The notes: generated from the sequence alone by a model not told the origin. DNA of 64,000 nt from Ruminiclostridium papyrosolvens DSM 2782 (GCF_029318685.1 NZ_CP119677.1:2101001-2165000), one strand, 5' to 3'. Counted from the stretch's first letter, positions 23,642-33,285 are shown. Translations and numbers: made by a program.

Positions 23642-24187
23642 CTATATTCCATATTTGCCGTCAACTTTGTCAAAGAATAAAGGAATTTGCGGTGGCTGAA
23701 ATGTCCAGTAGGCAAATATTATGAAAATAAGAGCAATAAGTACAATTGAAAACCCTGCCCCCAAACCCTCTGAATACCTGTAGAAATGAAGTCCCAGTAA
23801 CTGCCCCATAATACTGACCAACAAAAAGATAAATATATCTACATAAAGTGATTGTATTCCAAAGGCCTGAGTGTAAAAGTAATAAAAAAGCATCATTAAA
23901 GTTATGGAAGAGACAAGTGATACTAATAATCCTGTAAACCATAGGTTAGCATCTATCCCGTACTTCTTTTGTTTTGCAATATAATAAGCTACCCACCACA
24001 GTGTAGTAGGAACCAACAGCAGTTTTGCATGTTCCCATACACTTTCATTTACCGGAGAAATCAGCCCTACTAAGACGTTCTGTCCTGACCAATCATACAA
24101 AAAATGAAAAATAGAACCTACTATGAATACAAACGGGATACCGATTAAAATCCATTTTTCAGGATGAGTAAACTTTTGTTTTTTCAT
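23642..24187 (-). CDS. DUF6512 family membrane protein
   Basis: A 181-residue protein with five or six hydrophobic segments, the family's FHFLYDWSGQN near residue 30 and LISPVNESVWEHAKLLLVPTT, then RYSEGLGAGFSIV. Function unknown. Single gene with its terminator shared with the SDR gene. Confidence 0.75.
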   Translation of the reverse strand: MKKQKFTHPEKWILIGIPFVFIVGSIFHFLYDWSGQNVLVGLISPVNESVWEHAKLLLVPTTLWWVAYYIAKQKKYGIDANLWFTGLLVSLVSSITLMMLFYYFYTQAFGIQSLYVDIFIFLLVSIMGQLLGLHFYRYSEGLGAGFSIVLIALIFIIFAYWTFQPPQIPLFFDKVDGKYGI

Positions 24188-24277
24188 AACGTCACAACCT
24201 TTCTTATTATTGCACTATTAAATCTATGGTGAGGTAAACCGAAATATGACATTTGTTTTCCATGGGCATTTGTATAA

Positions 24278-24306
24278 TTGACATAAAAGTACAGATTTAT
24301 TATAAT
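24278..24306 (+). promoter_or_regulatory. Promoter of the ABC exporter pair
   Basis: TTGACA (24278-24283), 17-base spacer, TATAAT (24301-24306): full consensus. Confidence 0.8.
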
Positions 24307-24307
24307 A

Positions 24308-24323
24308 TGTTAGGATTCTAACA
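24308..24323 (+). promoter_or_regulatory. MarR/SlyA-like operator at the ABC exporter start site
   Basis: TGTTAG-GATT-CTAACA, a perfect 6-base inverted repeat directly after the -10 box. The TTAG-N4-CTAA core is like SlyA/MarR sites. No MarR gene lies nearby in this window. Confidence 0.45.
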
Positions 24324-24379
24324 ATTTGGGTGCTAAATACTTGTGTTATTATGTTTGAATGCATTTCAGGGGGTAGATT

Positions 24380-26098
24380 ATGAATATTTACCGAAAGTAT
24401 TTTAAAAAGTACAGGGTAATGTTTTTAACAGCCGTGAGCTGTGTTTTTTTTGAAGCTATTTGCGATTTACTTCAGCCGGCTATTATGTCCCGTATAATAG
24501 ATAACGGAATTAAGAACAGCAGGGTGGATTCAGTTTTGAAGCTGGGACTGCTGATGCTTATCATAACCCTTTGCGGAGCAGGCTTTGCAGCTACCAGAAA
24601 CATACTTGCCAGCAAGGTTTCTCAAAGATTTGGAGCCGACCTTCGCTATGATGTGTTTTCAAAAATTATGAAGTTCTCGGAAGAAAGTGTTGATAAAATA
24701 GAAAGCGGTTCTCTTATCACAAGGATGACAAATGATACAAGTCAGATTATGCAGTTCGTCAACGGAATGATGAGAATTTTCTTCAAAGCACCTTTGACTT
24801 GTATGGGAAGTATAATTCTTGCTGTTATTCTCAGTCCCTTCATGAGTATAGTTCTGTTTTGTGCTATAGCCATAATTGCGATTCTTATCGTAATCAGTAT
24901 GAAAATGAGCTATTCTCGTTTTGCGAAAGTCCAAACTGCAATAGACAGATTAAATACAACTGTTCAGGAATATCTTCTTGGAATCAGACTGGTGAAGGCT
25001 TTTGGACGTTTCAGCGATGAAGAGGAAAAGTTTTCTGCAGTCAATACAGACCTATTTCAAAAGAGTGTTTCCTCTCAATTGGTGGTTTCATATTTTTCCC
25101 CCCTTATGTCATTGACAATCAGCACAGGTATTGCATTGATAATATATCTTGGAAGCATTTTGTTTGGTAAAGGATATATTGAGGTTGGAAAGGTAGCAGC
25201 CTTTATTAACTATATGATGCAGATACTGACTTCACTGATTATGATAACTAATATTTTCAATACCTTTATAAGGACAAAGGCTTCAACTCAAAGGGTTGTA
25301 GAGGTATTAGAAAGTCAGGAAGACTTTTCCGGTTTTGATAATGAAGAAGTTATAAGTGAAAGCAGTCTGGAATTTAAAAATGTTACTTTTGCATATCCTG
25401 ACGGGAGCGGCCTTCCGGCCCTGAAAAACCTATCTTTCAGGGTGAATGAGGGTGAAACTCTTGCGATTATAGGCCCCACAGGCTCAGGGAAATCTACCGT
25501 GGCATGGCTTTGCCTTCGTTTTTATGATGTACCGGAAGGAAGTATATATATTAATGACAAAGATATAAGAGAACTGGCTACAAATTATATAAGAAATAAT
25601 ATTGCACTGGCACCCCAGAAAAGTATGCTTTTCACGGGTACAGTTTTTGATAATATAGTCTGGGGGATGCAGGAGGAAAATAGTGAAAAAATGCTGAATG
25701 CCGCAAAACAAGCCCAGGCAGACGAGTTTGTTCAAAAAATGTCAAATGGATATGACAGCTTGCTTGGGCAGAACGGAGTTAATCTTTCAGGAGGACAAAA
25801 GCAAAGACTGTCAATTGCAAGAGCACTTGCAAAGGATTCTCCAATAATGATACTGGACGACTGTACCAGTGCACTTGATGCTGTTACCGAGGCAAAGGTA
25901 AGACGGGCTTTGAGAGATACCGAGGCTAAGAAAACCATTATAATGATAACTCAAAGAATCGGTACTGCAATGACTGCTGACAAAATTCTTGTTATGGACA
26001 ATGGTATAAATGCAGGTTTTGGAAGCCACAAAGAATTGTTGAGTACTTGCAAGACTTACAGGGAAATTTATGATTCTCAGATTGGAGGCGACTTATAA
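24380..26098 (+). CDS. ABC exporter half-transporter, degenerate-site subunit
   Basis: A 572-residue fusion of a six-helix membrane domain (1-300) and an ATPase (330-570). Walker A is GPTGSGKST and the signature LSGGQKQRLS, but the Walker B catalytic Glu is Asp (ILDDCTSALD) and the switch His is Gln (ITQR). This is the usual degenerate partner in heterodimeric exporters such as BmrC/BmrD and TM287/288. It joins the next gene by a 1-base overlap (TAATG). Confidence 0.92.
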   Translation: MNIYRKYFKKYRVMFLTAVSCVFFEAICDLLQPAIMSRIIDNGIKNSRVDSVLKLGLLMLIITLCGAGFAATRNILASKVSQRFGADLRYDVFSKIMKFSEESVDKIESGSLITRMTNDTSQIMQFVNGMMRIFFKAPLTCMGSIILAVILSPFMSIVLFCAIAIIAILIVISMKMSYSRFAKVQTAIDRLNTTVQEYLLGIRLVKAFGRFSDEEEKFSAVNTDLFQKSVSSQLVVSYFSPLMSLTISTGIALIIYLGSILFGKGYIEVGKVAAFINYMMQILTSLIMITNIFNTFIRTKASTQRVVEVLESQEDFSGFDNEEVISESSLEFKNVTFAYPDGSGLPALKNLSFRVNEGETLAIIGPTGSGKSTVAWLCLRFYDVPEGSIYINDKDIRELATNYIRNNIALAPQKSMLFTGTVFDNIVWGMQEENSEKMLNAAKQAQADEFVQKMSNGYDSLLGQNGVNLSGGQKQRLSIARALAKDSPIMILDDCTSALDAVTEAKVRRALRDTEAKKTIIMITQRIGTAMTADKILVMDNGINAGFGSHKELLSTCKTYREIYDSQIGGDL

Positions 26099-27966
26099 TG
26101 GCTGGTGCAAATAAATCCGGAAACATACCCAATATGCCACGATTAGGGAACAGAATGGGCGGGTCGCCTCATCAGAGATTTCAACCAATGGCTAAACCCA
26201 AAAATAGTAGAGGTACTATGCTAAGGTTAGTTCGTATGTTTGGAAGATGGAAAAGTTCGCTTATAGTTGCTACTGTACTTACTATTATTTCAGCCTCTGT
26301 CTCACTTACAACGCCTCTTTTGATTGGAAAGGCAATAAATACATTTAATACTAAGAAAGGAACTGTAGATAAAAATGTATTAACTGTAATACTGACTGCA
26401 CTTGTTATCTGCTATATTGTGAGTTGGATAATAGATACTTCAAATGGTATTCTTATGGCAAGGGTTACTCAAAATCTTGTAAAAAGCATTAGGACGGACT
26501 TTTTTTCGAAGCTCCAGAGAATTCCTTTGAACTTTTATGATACAAGAGCCCATGGGGATACTATGAGCAGAATAACCAATGATGTTGACAACATCAGCAG
26601 TACTGTGGCTCAGACAACTACTCAGCTTATATCCAGCATATTTTCAATTACAGGGTCGTTTATAATGATGCTGTATTTAAGTCCTGTTTTAACCCTTGTT
26701 GCGCTGATTACCATACCACTTGTTTTTATGCTTACAAAAACAATAGCCCGACACAGCAGGAAATATTTTAAAAGTCAACAGAATATGCTTGGGGTACTTA
26801 ATGGCGTAATTGAAGAAAACATTGTGGGATTAAAGATGGTTAAATCCTTTAATCGTCAACAGAAGGTTTTGGAGGAGTTTAAAGAGGTTAATGGCAAACT
26901 TTGCGAAGATTCCACCAAGGCTCAGATTTGGGCGGGTTTCCTTATGCCTTTTATGAATGTTATTAATAATTTGAGCTTTACTTTTATTGCCTGTGCAGGT
27001 GGCGTGCTTACAGTTAATAAAATATTAACTGTTGGTGTTGTAGTGAGCTTTCTCACGTATTCAAAGCAATTTGGTATGCCACTTAACAATATCGCAGGAA
27101 TGTTCAATACTATTCAGTCAGCTTTGGCGGGTGCCGAAAGAGTTTTTGAAATATTAGATGAAGAAGAGGAAGCAGCCGACAAACAAGATATAAAGGAATT
27201 TGCAGATATTAAAGGTAAAGTTGAGTTCAGAAATGTATCCTTTGCATATAATTCCCACCGCAATGTTTTAAATAACATCAGTTTTCAGGTTGAACCGGGA
27301 GAAGTTGTGGCACTTGTAGGCGAGACCGGAGCCGGAAAAACTACTATTGTAAACCTGCTAACCAGATTTTATGAGACCAATGAGGGAGAAATATTAATAG
27401 ATGATACCAGTATTACCGATATTTCAAGAAAAGACCTGAGAAGTTGTTTTTCAGTGGTTTTGCAGGATACTTGTCTTTTTACGGGTACTATAATGGACAA
27501 CATAAGGTATTCAAAGCCTGAGGCAACAGATAAGGAAGTTATAGAAGCGTCAAAAATGGCTCATGCCCACGAGTTTATCTCGAGGCTTCCTAAAAAGTAT
27601 AATACACACATTACGGGAAGCTCGGACAATCTAAGCCAGGGACAGAGACAGTTAATTGCAATAGCAAGAGCAGTTTTATGCAATGCCCCAATACTTATTC
27701 TGGATGAAGCTACAAGCAGCGTTGATACTAAAACAGAAAAAGAAATTCAAATGGCTTTGCTCAGGCTTATGAGTAATCATACCAGTTTTTTGATTGCACA
27801 CAGACTCTCTACAATACGTGATGCTGACAGGATTTTTGTTATAGGTAATGGTTGTATCCTGGAACATGGAACTCATTGGGAACTTATGAAAATAAAGGGT
27901 ATTTACTATAATATGGTGATAAATCAAATGGGCTTTGGAGAAAAATTTAATGATGGTGTATGCTGA
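26098..27966 (+). CDS. ABC exporter half-transporter, catalytic subunit
   Basis: A 622-residue partner of the preceding subunit, with an extra 45-residue Met/Pro/Arg-rich N-terminus. Walker A GETGAGKTT, signature LSQGQRQLIAIARA, Walker B LILDEATSSVD and switch His in IAHRLST are all intact, so ATP is hydrolysed here. The pair probably exports drugs, lipids or peptides. Confidence 0.92.
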   Translation: MAGANKSGNIPNMPRLGNRMGGSPHQRFQPMAKPKNSRGTMLRLVRMFGRWKSSLIVATVLTIISASVSLTTPLLIGKAINTFNTKKGTVDKNVLTVILTALVICYIVSWIIDTSNGILMARVTQNLVKSIRTDFFSKLQRIPLNFYDTRAHGDTMSRITNDVDNISSTVAQTTTQLISSIFSITGSFIMMLYLSPVLTLVALITIPLVFMLTKTIARHSRKYFKSQQNMLGVLNGVIEENIVGLKMVKSFNRQQKVLEEFKEVNGKLCEDSTKAQIWAGFLMPFMNVINNLSFTFIACAGGVLTVNKILTVGVVVSFLTYSKQFGMPLNNIAGMFNTIQSALAGAERVFEILDEEEEAADKQDIKEFADIKGKVEFRNVSFAYNSHRNVLNNISFQVEPGEVVALVGETGAGKTTIVNLLTRFYETNEGEILIDDTSITDISRKDLRSCFSVVLQDTCLFTGTIMDNIRYSKPEATDKEVIEASKMAHAHEFISRLPKKYNTHITGSSDNLSQGQRQLIAIARAVLCNAPILILDEATSSVDTKTEKEIQMALLRLMSNHTSFLIAHRLSTIRDADRIFVIGNGCILEHGTHWELMKIKGIYYNMVINQMGFGEKFNDGVC

Positions 27967-28025
27967 ATGAAAAACATTTTATATGCAGATATTATAAATA
28001 TCCAAAAAACGTTGGGGGGATATTT

Positions 28026-28667
28026 ATGAAAAAGCTGCTATATATCAGTGTTAATACAAAACCGGAAGAACTGTCTTCTTCAAAAACTGTTGCAAGAAGG
28101 CTCATCAACAGAATACTTGAAAAACATCCAAGTATGGCACAAGAAGAGGTAGATTTGTACAAAGAGCATATACCACAGTTAAAATACAGTTATTTTGAAA
28201 GCAGGAGTGCTATTGTAAACTCAGAGGCGTTGGCAAAGCTGCCAATGGATGAACAGAATGAAGTAAACCAGATAATAAAACTGTGTGACCAGTTCAGAGA
28301 TGCTGACATTTATGTAATTGCAGCTCCCATGTGGAGTTTGTCTTTTCCGGCACCGCTGAAGGAATACATTGATTGTGTAATTCAGACAGGAAAGACAATT
28401 GCTTTTGATGAGAATAAGCCTTATGGTTTACTAAATGATAAAGAACGTACGTTTATATATGTACAGTCGTCAGGAGGAAATATTCCATGGATTATCAGAC
28501 CTGCTCTGAATAAAGGCTTAAACTATATACATGATATTATGAGGTTTTTAGGCATAAGCAAGTTTGAGGAATTGTTAGTGGATGGAACGGGAACTACAGA
28601 ATTAGAGCGGCAGGAGGCAATTGAGAAAGCAGCCTCAAGAATTGAAACTATGGTGGAGCAAATATAA
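28026..28667 (+). CDS. FMN-dependent NADH-azoreductase-like flavoprotein
   Basis: A 213-residue flavodoxin-fold oxidoreductase of the AzoR/NQO family: KKLLYISVNTKPEELSSSKTVARRL at the FMN site, YVIAAPMWSLSFPAPLKEYIDCVIQ with the conserved PMWNF-like loop, and VQSSGGNIP. Such enzymes make two-electron reductions of quinones, azo dyes or nitro compounds. ATG 28026 follows GGGGGGA; a 22-codon upstream extension lacks an SD. Confidence 0.88.
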   Translation: MKKLLYISVNTKPEELSSSKTVARRLINRILEKHPSMAQEEVDLYKEHIPQLKYSYFESRSAIVNSEALAKLPMDEQNEVNQIIKLCDQFRDADIYVIAAPMWSLSFPAPLKEYIDCVIQTGKTIAFDENKPYGLLNDKERTFIYVQSSGGNIPWIIRPALNKGLNYIHDIMRFLGISKFEELLVDGTGTTELERQEAIEKAASRIETMVEQI

Positions 28668-28700
28668 GTCTTATCACAAAATCAAATATTTTCTTTTTAA

Positions 28701-28730
28701 AACAGGGATTTCTTGAATCCCTGTTTTTTT
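28701..28730 (+). terminator. Terminator after the azoreductase-like gene
   Basis: AACAGGGATT (28701-28710), TCTTG loop, AATCCCTGTT (28716-28725), then Ts. Confidence 0.88.
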
Positions 28731-28785
28731 ACGATTTATCATTTTGTATAAATTATCAAAATTTCCAAATATTCCAAAAAATATA

Positions 28786-28815
28786 TTGACATCCATATAT
28801 TGGAAGTGTTATATT
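28786..28815 (+). promoter_or_regulatory. Promoter of the S8 protease gene, with an operator-like repeat in the spacer
   Basis: TTGACA (28786-28791), 18-base spacer, TATATT (28810-28815). The spacer holds TCCA-TATAT-TGGA, an inverted repeat, and a related TTCCAAATATTCCAAA lies just upstream. Confidence 0.6.
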
Positions 28816-29147
28816 ATTTTAAAGAGAATAAGGACGCATGCTTTATTCATTTACTCTATAGGGTTATCCTGAACGGTCAGGAAATATCTTTACACAACGT
28901 TGTGCAAACATAAACGTGCAGTATCTGTAAGTAAAAAATTCACACTATGCCATTTTCATACGTATGATGCAAAAATGCAAGTATGTATTATTGCGTAAGA
29001 GTTCCAAGAGAGGAGCCGTGCTATTAGTTGGGATACAATTGCGTAGTTTTAATAATTATGTCATCAAATAAAATACAAGTCAAATTATGTAAATATATGG
29101 CACGGTATACTAAATAACTATAGCAAAAATAGAGGGGAGAGACATAT
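28816..29147 (+). other. 330-base untranslated leader of the S8 protease gene
   Basis: No open frame of note. It holds a TCCTGA-ACGG-TCAGGA hairpin (28867-28882), two 12-base palindromes (CACAACGTTGTG and TCATACGTATGA), and two copies of ATTGCGTA around a GAGGAGCCGTGC stretch (about 28990-29050). This density of pairing suggests a structured leader RNA. I could not match it to a known riboswitch core. Confidence 0.45.
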
Positions 29148-30842
29148 ATGAAAAAAAGTAAATTAGTAAAACTATTTTTTATTTTAACATTGGCGGTTAC
29201 AATCGTAGGTACACAAACACTTGCTTTTGCTAAGCCATTAAACGAAGCAGCAAAATCTGAAAGTCCGATGTTTCAACTTACCAAAAGCCCCGATAGCAAA
29301 TTATTTGTAAATTTGAAAGAGAAAATTGGCGAATCCTCTGATAATGATGAAATACCGGTTACGGTGATATTTAACAAAAAGCTCTCTGATACTGAATTTT
29401 CATCAATTGAAAAGCTCTTGGGTAATCCCAAGCTAAAGCATAAATTTGATATTATTCCCGGCGTTGCTTTAAATTTAACAAAAAAGCAAATAAGCCAGCT
29501 TGAAAAATCAGATTTAATTCAGCAGGTTGAGTATGATGCACCTGTTCATGCTACTTTGGACACTGCATCAAGTTCATTTGGGGTAACTAAGGCCAGAACT
29601 GATTTTAATGTAAACGGTGACGGCAATAATGCGCCTACAACCTATAGTACCAGTGACGTTGTAGTTGCGGTTATTGACTCAGGTATTGACTCAAGTCATG
29701 TGGACCTTGATGGTGGTAAGGTAATAGCATGGAAGGACTGGGTTAACAATAGAACAACTCCTTATGATGACAACGGCCATGGCTCCCATGTGGCAGGTAT
29801 TGTTGCAGGCACTGGAGAGGGAAACCCGAGCTATAAGGGAGTTGCACCGGGTGCTGCCCTCATTGGTCTGAAAGTTCTGGATTCCACAGGACGTGGTACT
29901 ATGAGTAACGTTACTGCTGCAATAGATTGGGCTGTAACAAACAAAGCAAAATACAATATCAGAATTATAAGTCTGAGCCTTGGTACTGATGCAAGTTCAG
30001 ATGGAACTGATTCTACATCTGTAGCAATTAATAACGCTTTTAATGCTGGAATTGTACCTATAGTCGCAGCAGGTAATGCAGGACCGGGAAAGGCAACTAT
30101 TGGTTCTCCTGGAGCAGCAGCAAAAGCTTTGACTGTTGGTGCTTTGGGAGATTTAGGAGAAAAAGGGTATTTTCTTGCAGATTTCTCCAGCAGAGGTTTG
30201 ACAGCTGACGGCAGAGTTAAACCTGATATAGCTGCTCCAGGTTATCAGATAACATCTGTACAGGCTAATTCAACCCATAAATACATAGCATACAGTGGTA
30301 CAAGCATGGCAACACCTTTTACATCAGGAACCGCAGCATTGATTCTGGATGCAAACCCAAGTCTTACGGCTTCACAGGTTGTTAATCTAATTATAAGCAC
30401 TGCTCAGGACTGGGGTCCTGCCGGACAGGATTTGGATTATGGTTTTGGAAAACTGGATAGTTATGAGGCAGTTAAGCAAGCCGGTAATTTTACCGGAACC
30501 GGACCTGCCAATCCAAACCATATTTATAAAGCTGATTCATTAGCAAAGACCGGTAGTTACGATGAATATACAATATCTGTACCTAATACTACATATCCTA
30601 TAGCCATAACATTGATTCATCCAAACTGGACATCCTCTCAGGATTTTGACTTATATCTGTATAATCCTGCCGGAACTCAAGTCGCTTCATCAGAAACAGC
30701 AGACAGACAGGAAACTATAAGCTTTACACCAACTACTGCGGGAACATACAAAATAAAGGTTCAATCATACAGAGGAAGCGGTTCATATTTCTTTGATGTA
30801 AGCTCAGGCGCAGCAACTATTACGCAGACTACTAACCAATAA
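29148..30842 (+). CDS. Secreted subtilisin-like S8 serine protease
   Basis: A 564-residue secreted protease. Signal peptide 1-28 (TLAFA cut), I9-type propeptide about 60-135, peptidase S8 about 165-450 with catalytic D177 (VIDSGID), H211 (HGSHVAG), N310 (oxyanion, AAGN) and S386 (SGTSMATP), then a C-terminal pre-peptidase (PPC) domain about 470-555 (YDEYTISVP, DFDLYLYNPAGT). No dockerin or SLH domain, so probably released. Starts after GAGGGGAG. Confidence 0.95.
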   Translation: MKKSKLVKLFFILTLAVTIVGTQTLAFAKPLNEAAKSESPMFQLTKSPDSKLFVNLKEKIGESSDNDEIPVTVIFNKKLSDTEFSSIEKLLGNPKLKHKFDIIPGVALNLTKKQISQLEKSDLIQQVEYDAPVHATLDTASSSFGVTKARTDFNVNGDGNNAPTTYSTSDVVVAVIDSGIDSSHVDLDGGKVIAWKDWVNNRTTPYDDNGHGSHVAGIVAGTGEGNPSYKGVAPGAALIGLKVLDSTGRGTMSNVTAAIDWAVTNKAKYNIRIISLSLGTDASSDGTDSTSVAINNAFNAGIVPIVAAGNAGPGKATIGSPGAAAKALTVGALGDLGEKGYFLADFSSRGLTADGRVKPDIAAPGYQITSVQANSTHKYIAYSGTSMATPFTSGTAALILDANPSLTASQVVNLIISTAQDWGPAGQDLDYGFGKLDSYEAVKQAGNFTGTGPANPNHIYKADSLAKTGSYDEYTISVPNTTYPIAITLIHPNWTSSQDFDLYLYNPAGTQVASSETADRQETISFTPTTAGTYKIKVQSYRGSGSYFFDVSSGAATITQTTNQ

Positions 30843-30853
30843 ATATTTTTAAC

Positions 30854-30900
30854 AAAAAACAGCGGAGAGTTCTTTAATTTAGAACTCTCCGCTGTTTTTT
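30854..30900. terminator. Strong bidirectional terminator
   Basis: A 20-base-pair perfect stem (30854-30873 with 30881-30900) containing CAGCGGAGAGTTCT, with As on the left and Ts on the right, suited to both converging genes. Confidence 0.92.
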
Positions 30901-30908
30901 GTTCCAAC

Positions 30909-32537
30909 TTATCTCGGTGGTACGGGTGTGGGATTCTGAATATTGGTCGGTGATATTGTAAATCCACCGGGATATTCCAGCAAAGCAGCTATTACTCTGG
31001 TTGCCTCTGCTCTGGTTATTGTTTTTTTAGGTCTGAATGTGCCATCCGGATAACCGGAAAGTATATTATTCATTGAAAGAACAATGATTGATTTATTTGA
31101 CCATGAGTTGCTTTCCGGACTAACGTCACTGAAAATTCTTTGCGAGAAATCTACAGTGTCGGGATTAAATAGTATTTTGTCGCATACTACAGCAAATTCC
31201 TCTCTGGTAATTTTTCTTTCAGGGTAAAACAGGTTTCCTGAGTATCCGCTGAACATACCTTTTTCCTTGACAATTGCAATTTGTTTTGCTGCCCAGTGGG
31301 TTTTTGTGTCGGCAAAAGAAGCTGTTGCCGTTTCATTCTGAAGGCCAAGGGCTTTTACAAGCAATGCCGCTGCTTCGGCTCTGGTAAGATTGCCGTCGGG
31401 TACAAAACGCTTTCCGGGCATACCACTTACAATGCCTTTTTGAAATAAATCAATAATGTAGCTTTGTGCCCAGTGATTTGAAATATCTATAAATGGTTTA
31501 CCAATGAGCCACTGGCTGTAATTATTCCAGAAACGCTGAGGTTCCTGCCCCAACGCCCAGCTGCCTGCTCCTAAAAGGTTATATTTGGAAACAAGAGACA
31601 GCTTCTTTTCAAGAGAGGTTTCATTCTCGTACCATATATCATAAGTACCTGCTGAAAGTTTGCTGCTTCCCCAGATAACCGCATTATCTGTGGAAGTTAC
31701 TGTCACAGTTGCACGGGCACATTGTGTGGTACTGTCATACCAGGTTTTAGATTTACAAGTAGATACCAGACGTTCCACATCAGAAACAGTTACCCCGTAG
31801 CCGCCACTTGTTGAACCCTGTTTCCAGTACCTGCCGTAAAAGGGTATACCTAAAACTATTTTCGTAGAAGGAATATATTTCAGTGCTTCCTTTACGCTTT
31901 TTTCAACAAAAGAAAAACCGGCTACCGCTCCCGGCGCACTTCCTGTGTAATGCTCGTCATAGGCCATTATGAATATTTGGTCGCATGTGGTGCCTAATGC
32001 AGCATAATCATAGGAACCCTGCCACCCAATAGTTGAACCCCAGGGATTAGCCGCCACGCATACGGAGAGTATTTTTGTTTTTGGCATATAAGAGCGTAAA
32101 AGTTTTAAAAAGGCAGTATATGCATTCCTATCTGTTTCTGTAAGGTTTTGAATGTCTATATTTACACCGTCACATCCAAGACGTTCAATTTCGGCGCTCA
32201 AACCTGCTGCAAATGAGGTTTGATTAGCCAACGCCGCTCTTCCTAGGGCTCTTTCCCAGTTATTGCTCAGATAAGGCACCACTTTTATACCCTTTGCATG
32301 CATGCTCTGTACGAAAAGAGGGTCCACTTTTACGGTATTTTTTAAAGTTCCGTTACTGTTTATTTCAAAATAATCAGGAGAAACTGTAGTTAGATTTGAG
32401 CCTGAACGATTAACATTATTTATATAGGTTGTTGTATTTCCTGCATATAGGTAACTTATGCTTTCATAAGCGGAAGTGCTTGTCTGAAAAAGGATTAAAA
32501 ATATAAACATTGATACAATACATTTTTTTAGTCCCAT
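30909..32537 (-). CDS. SLH-anchored GH18-like surface protein with Glu-to-Gln at the catalytic site
   Basis: A 542-residue surface protein. Signal peptide about 1-23; GH18 domain about 25-335 of the spore-cortex/YaaH-like branch; three SLH repeats about 345-520 (FIDISNHWAQSYI, ADTKTHWAAKQI, FSDVSPESNSWSNKSI), each of which binds pyruvylated wall polymer. GH18 enzymes use the Glu of DGxxxDxE; here it reads DGVNIDIQ with Gln at 130 (codon 32148-32150), so hydrolysis is doubtful and the domain may only bind glycan. The tail is Pro/Thr-rich. Confidence 0.9.
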   Translation of the reverse strand: MGLKKCIVSMFIFLILFQTSTSAYESISYLYAGNTTTYINNVNRSGSNLTTVSPDYFEINSNGTLKNTVKVDPLFVQSMHAKGIKVVPYLSNNWERALGRAALANQTSFAAGLSAEIERLGCDGVNIDIQNLTETDRNAYTAFLKLLRSYMPKTKILSVCVAANPWGSTIGWQGSYDYAALGTTCDQIFIMAYDEHYTGSAPGAVAGFSFVEKSVKEALKYIPSTKIVLGIPFYGRYWKQGSTSGGYGVTVSDVERLVSTCKSKTWYDSTTQCARATVTVTSTDNAVIWGSSKLSAGTYDIWYENETSLEKKLSLVSKYNLLGAGSWALGQEPQRFWNNYSQWLIGKPFIDISNHWAQSYIIDLFQKGIVSGMPGKRFVPDGNLTRAEAAALLVKALGLQNETATASFADTKTHWAAKQIAIVKEKGMFSGYSGNLFYPERKITREEFAVVCDKILFNPDTVDFSQRIFSDVSPESNSWSNKSIIVLSMNNILSGYPDGTFRPKKTITRAEATRVIAALLEYPGGFTISPTNIQNPTPVPPR

Positions 32538-32634
32538 GTTGTTTTCCTTTCAAATATTCGTTTACATATAATATGCGTTACAACTAAATAAATTAAACGT
32601 ACTTAACTTATGAGAAACTACATAAATAAGTTAC

Positions 32635-32665
32635 TTGACAGTACCGGCAGTAAATGGTTTATAAT
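32635..32665 (+). promoter_or_regulatory. Promoter of the cobUST operon
   Basis: TTGACA (32635-32640) with TATAAT (32660-32665) at 19 bases or TTTATA at 17. I saw no cobalamin riboswitch between here and cobU. Confidence 0.5.
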
Positions 32666-32712
32666 TTTAGGTATGCATTTGGAAATATTGGAAGTCTGTT
32701 GGGAGGATAAAT

Positions 32713-33285
32713 ATGGAGAATGAAGCTTTAAGCAGTATTATATTAGTAACAGGCGGGGCAAGGAGCGGTAAAAGCACACATGCAGAAAAACTGGCTAAGG
32801 AATACGGTAAAGATGTTCTTTACGTGGCAACAGCAATAGCTTTTGATGATGAAATGAAGTTAAGGATAAAAAAGCACCAAGAGCAACGTCCATCTAATTG
32901 GGAAACAGCTGAGGCATATAAAGACATGGATATATTACTTGAGGATAAGTGCCGAAATAAAACGGCTGTTCTTCTGGACTGTATAACAGTAATGATTACC
33001 AATATAATGTTTGAAGTGTGTACTGATTTTGATAAAATGGTTAATGAGGATATGATTGCAGTGGAAGAGGCTGTTAATATTCAAATGAATAAACTTATCG
33101 CGGTTGCAAAGAATTCAGGAATTCCATTTATTCTGGTTACAAATGAAATCGGAATGGGTATAGTGCCGGACAATAAGAGCTCAAGACTTTTCCGTGATAT
33201 TCAAGGCAGAGTAAATCAGAAACTTGCCTCTGTTGCCAAAGACGTTTATTTATGCGTTTCAGGCATTCCTGTAAAAATAAAATAA
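32713..33285 (+). CDS. cobU: Adenosylcobinamide kinase / cobinamide-phosphate guanylyltransferase
   Basis: A 190-residue CobU. Phosphorylates adenosylcobinamide and adds GMP from GTP. Walker A GGARSGKSTHAE (about 14-25), then YVATAIAFDDEM, HQEQRPSNWETAE, LLDCITVMITNI, and VTNEIGMGIVP, all family blocks. Starts at ATG 32713 after GGGAGGA; first gene of cobU-cobS-cobT. Confidence 0.95.
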   Translation: MENEALSSIILVTGGARSGKSTHAEKLAKEYGKDVLYVATAIAFDDEMKLRIKKHQEQRPSNWETAEAYKDMDILLEDKCRNKTAVLLDCITVMITNIMFEVCTDFDKMVNEDMIAVEEAVNIQMNKLIAVAKNSGIPFILVTNEIGMGIVPDNKSSRLFRDIQGRVNQKLASVAKDVYLCVSGIPVKIK

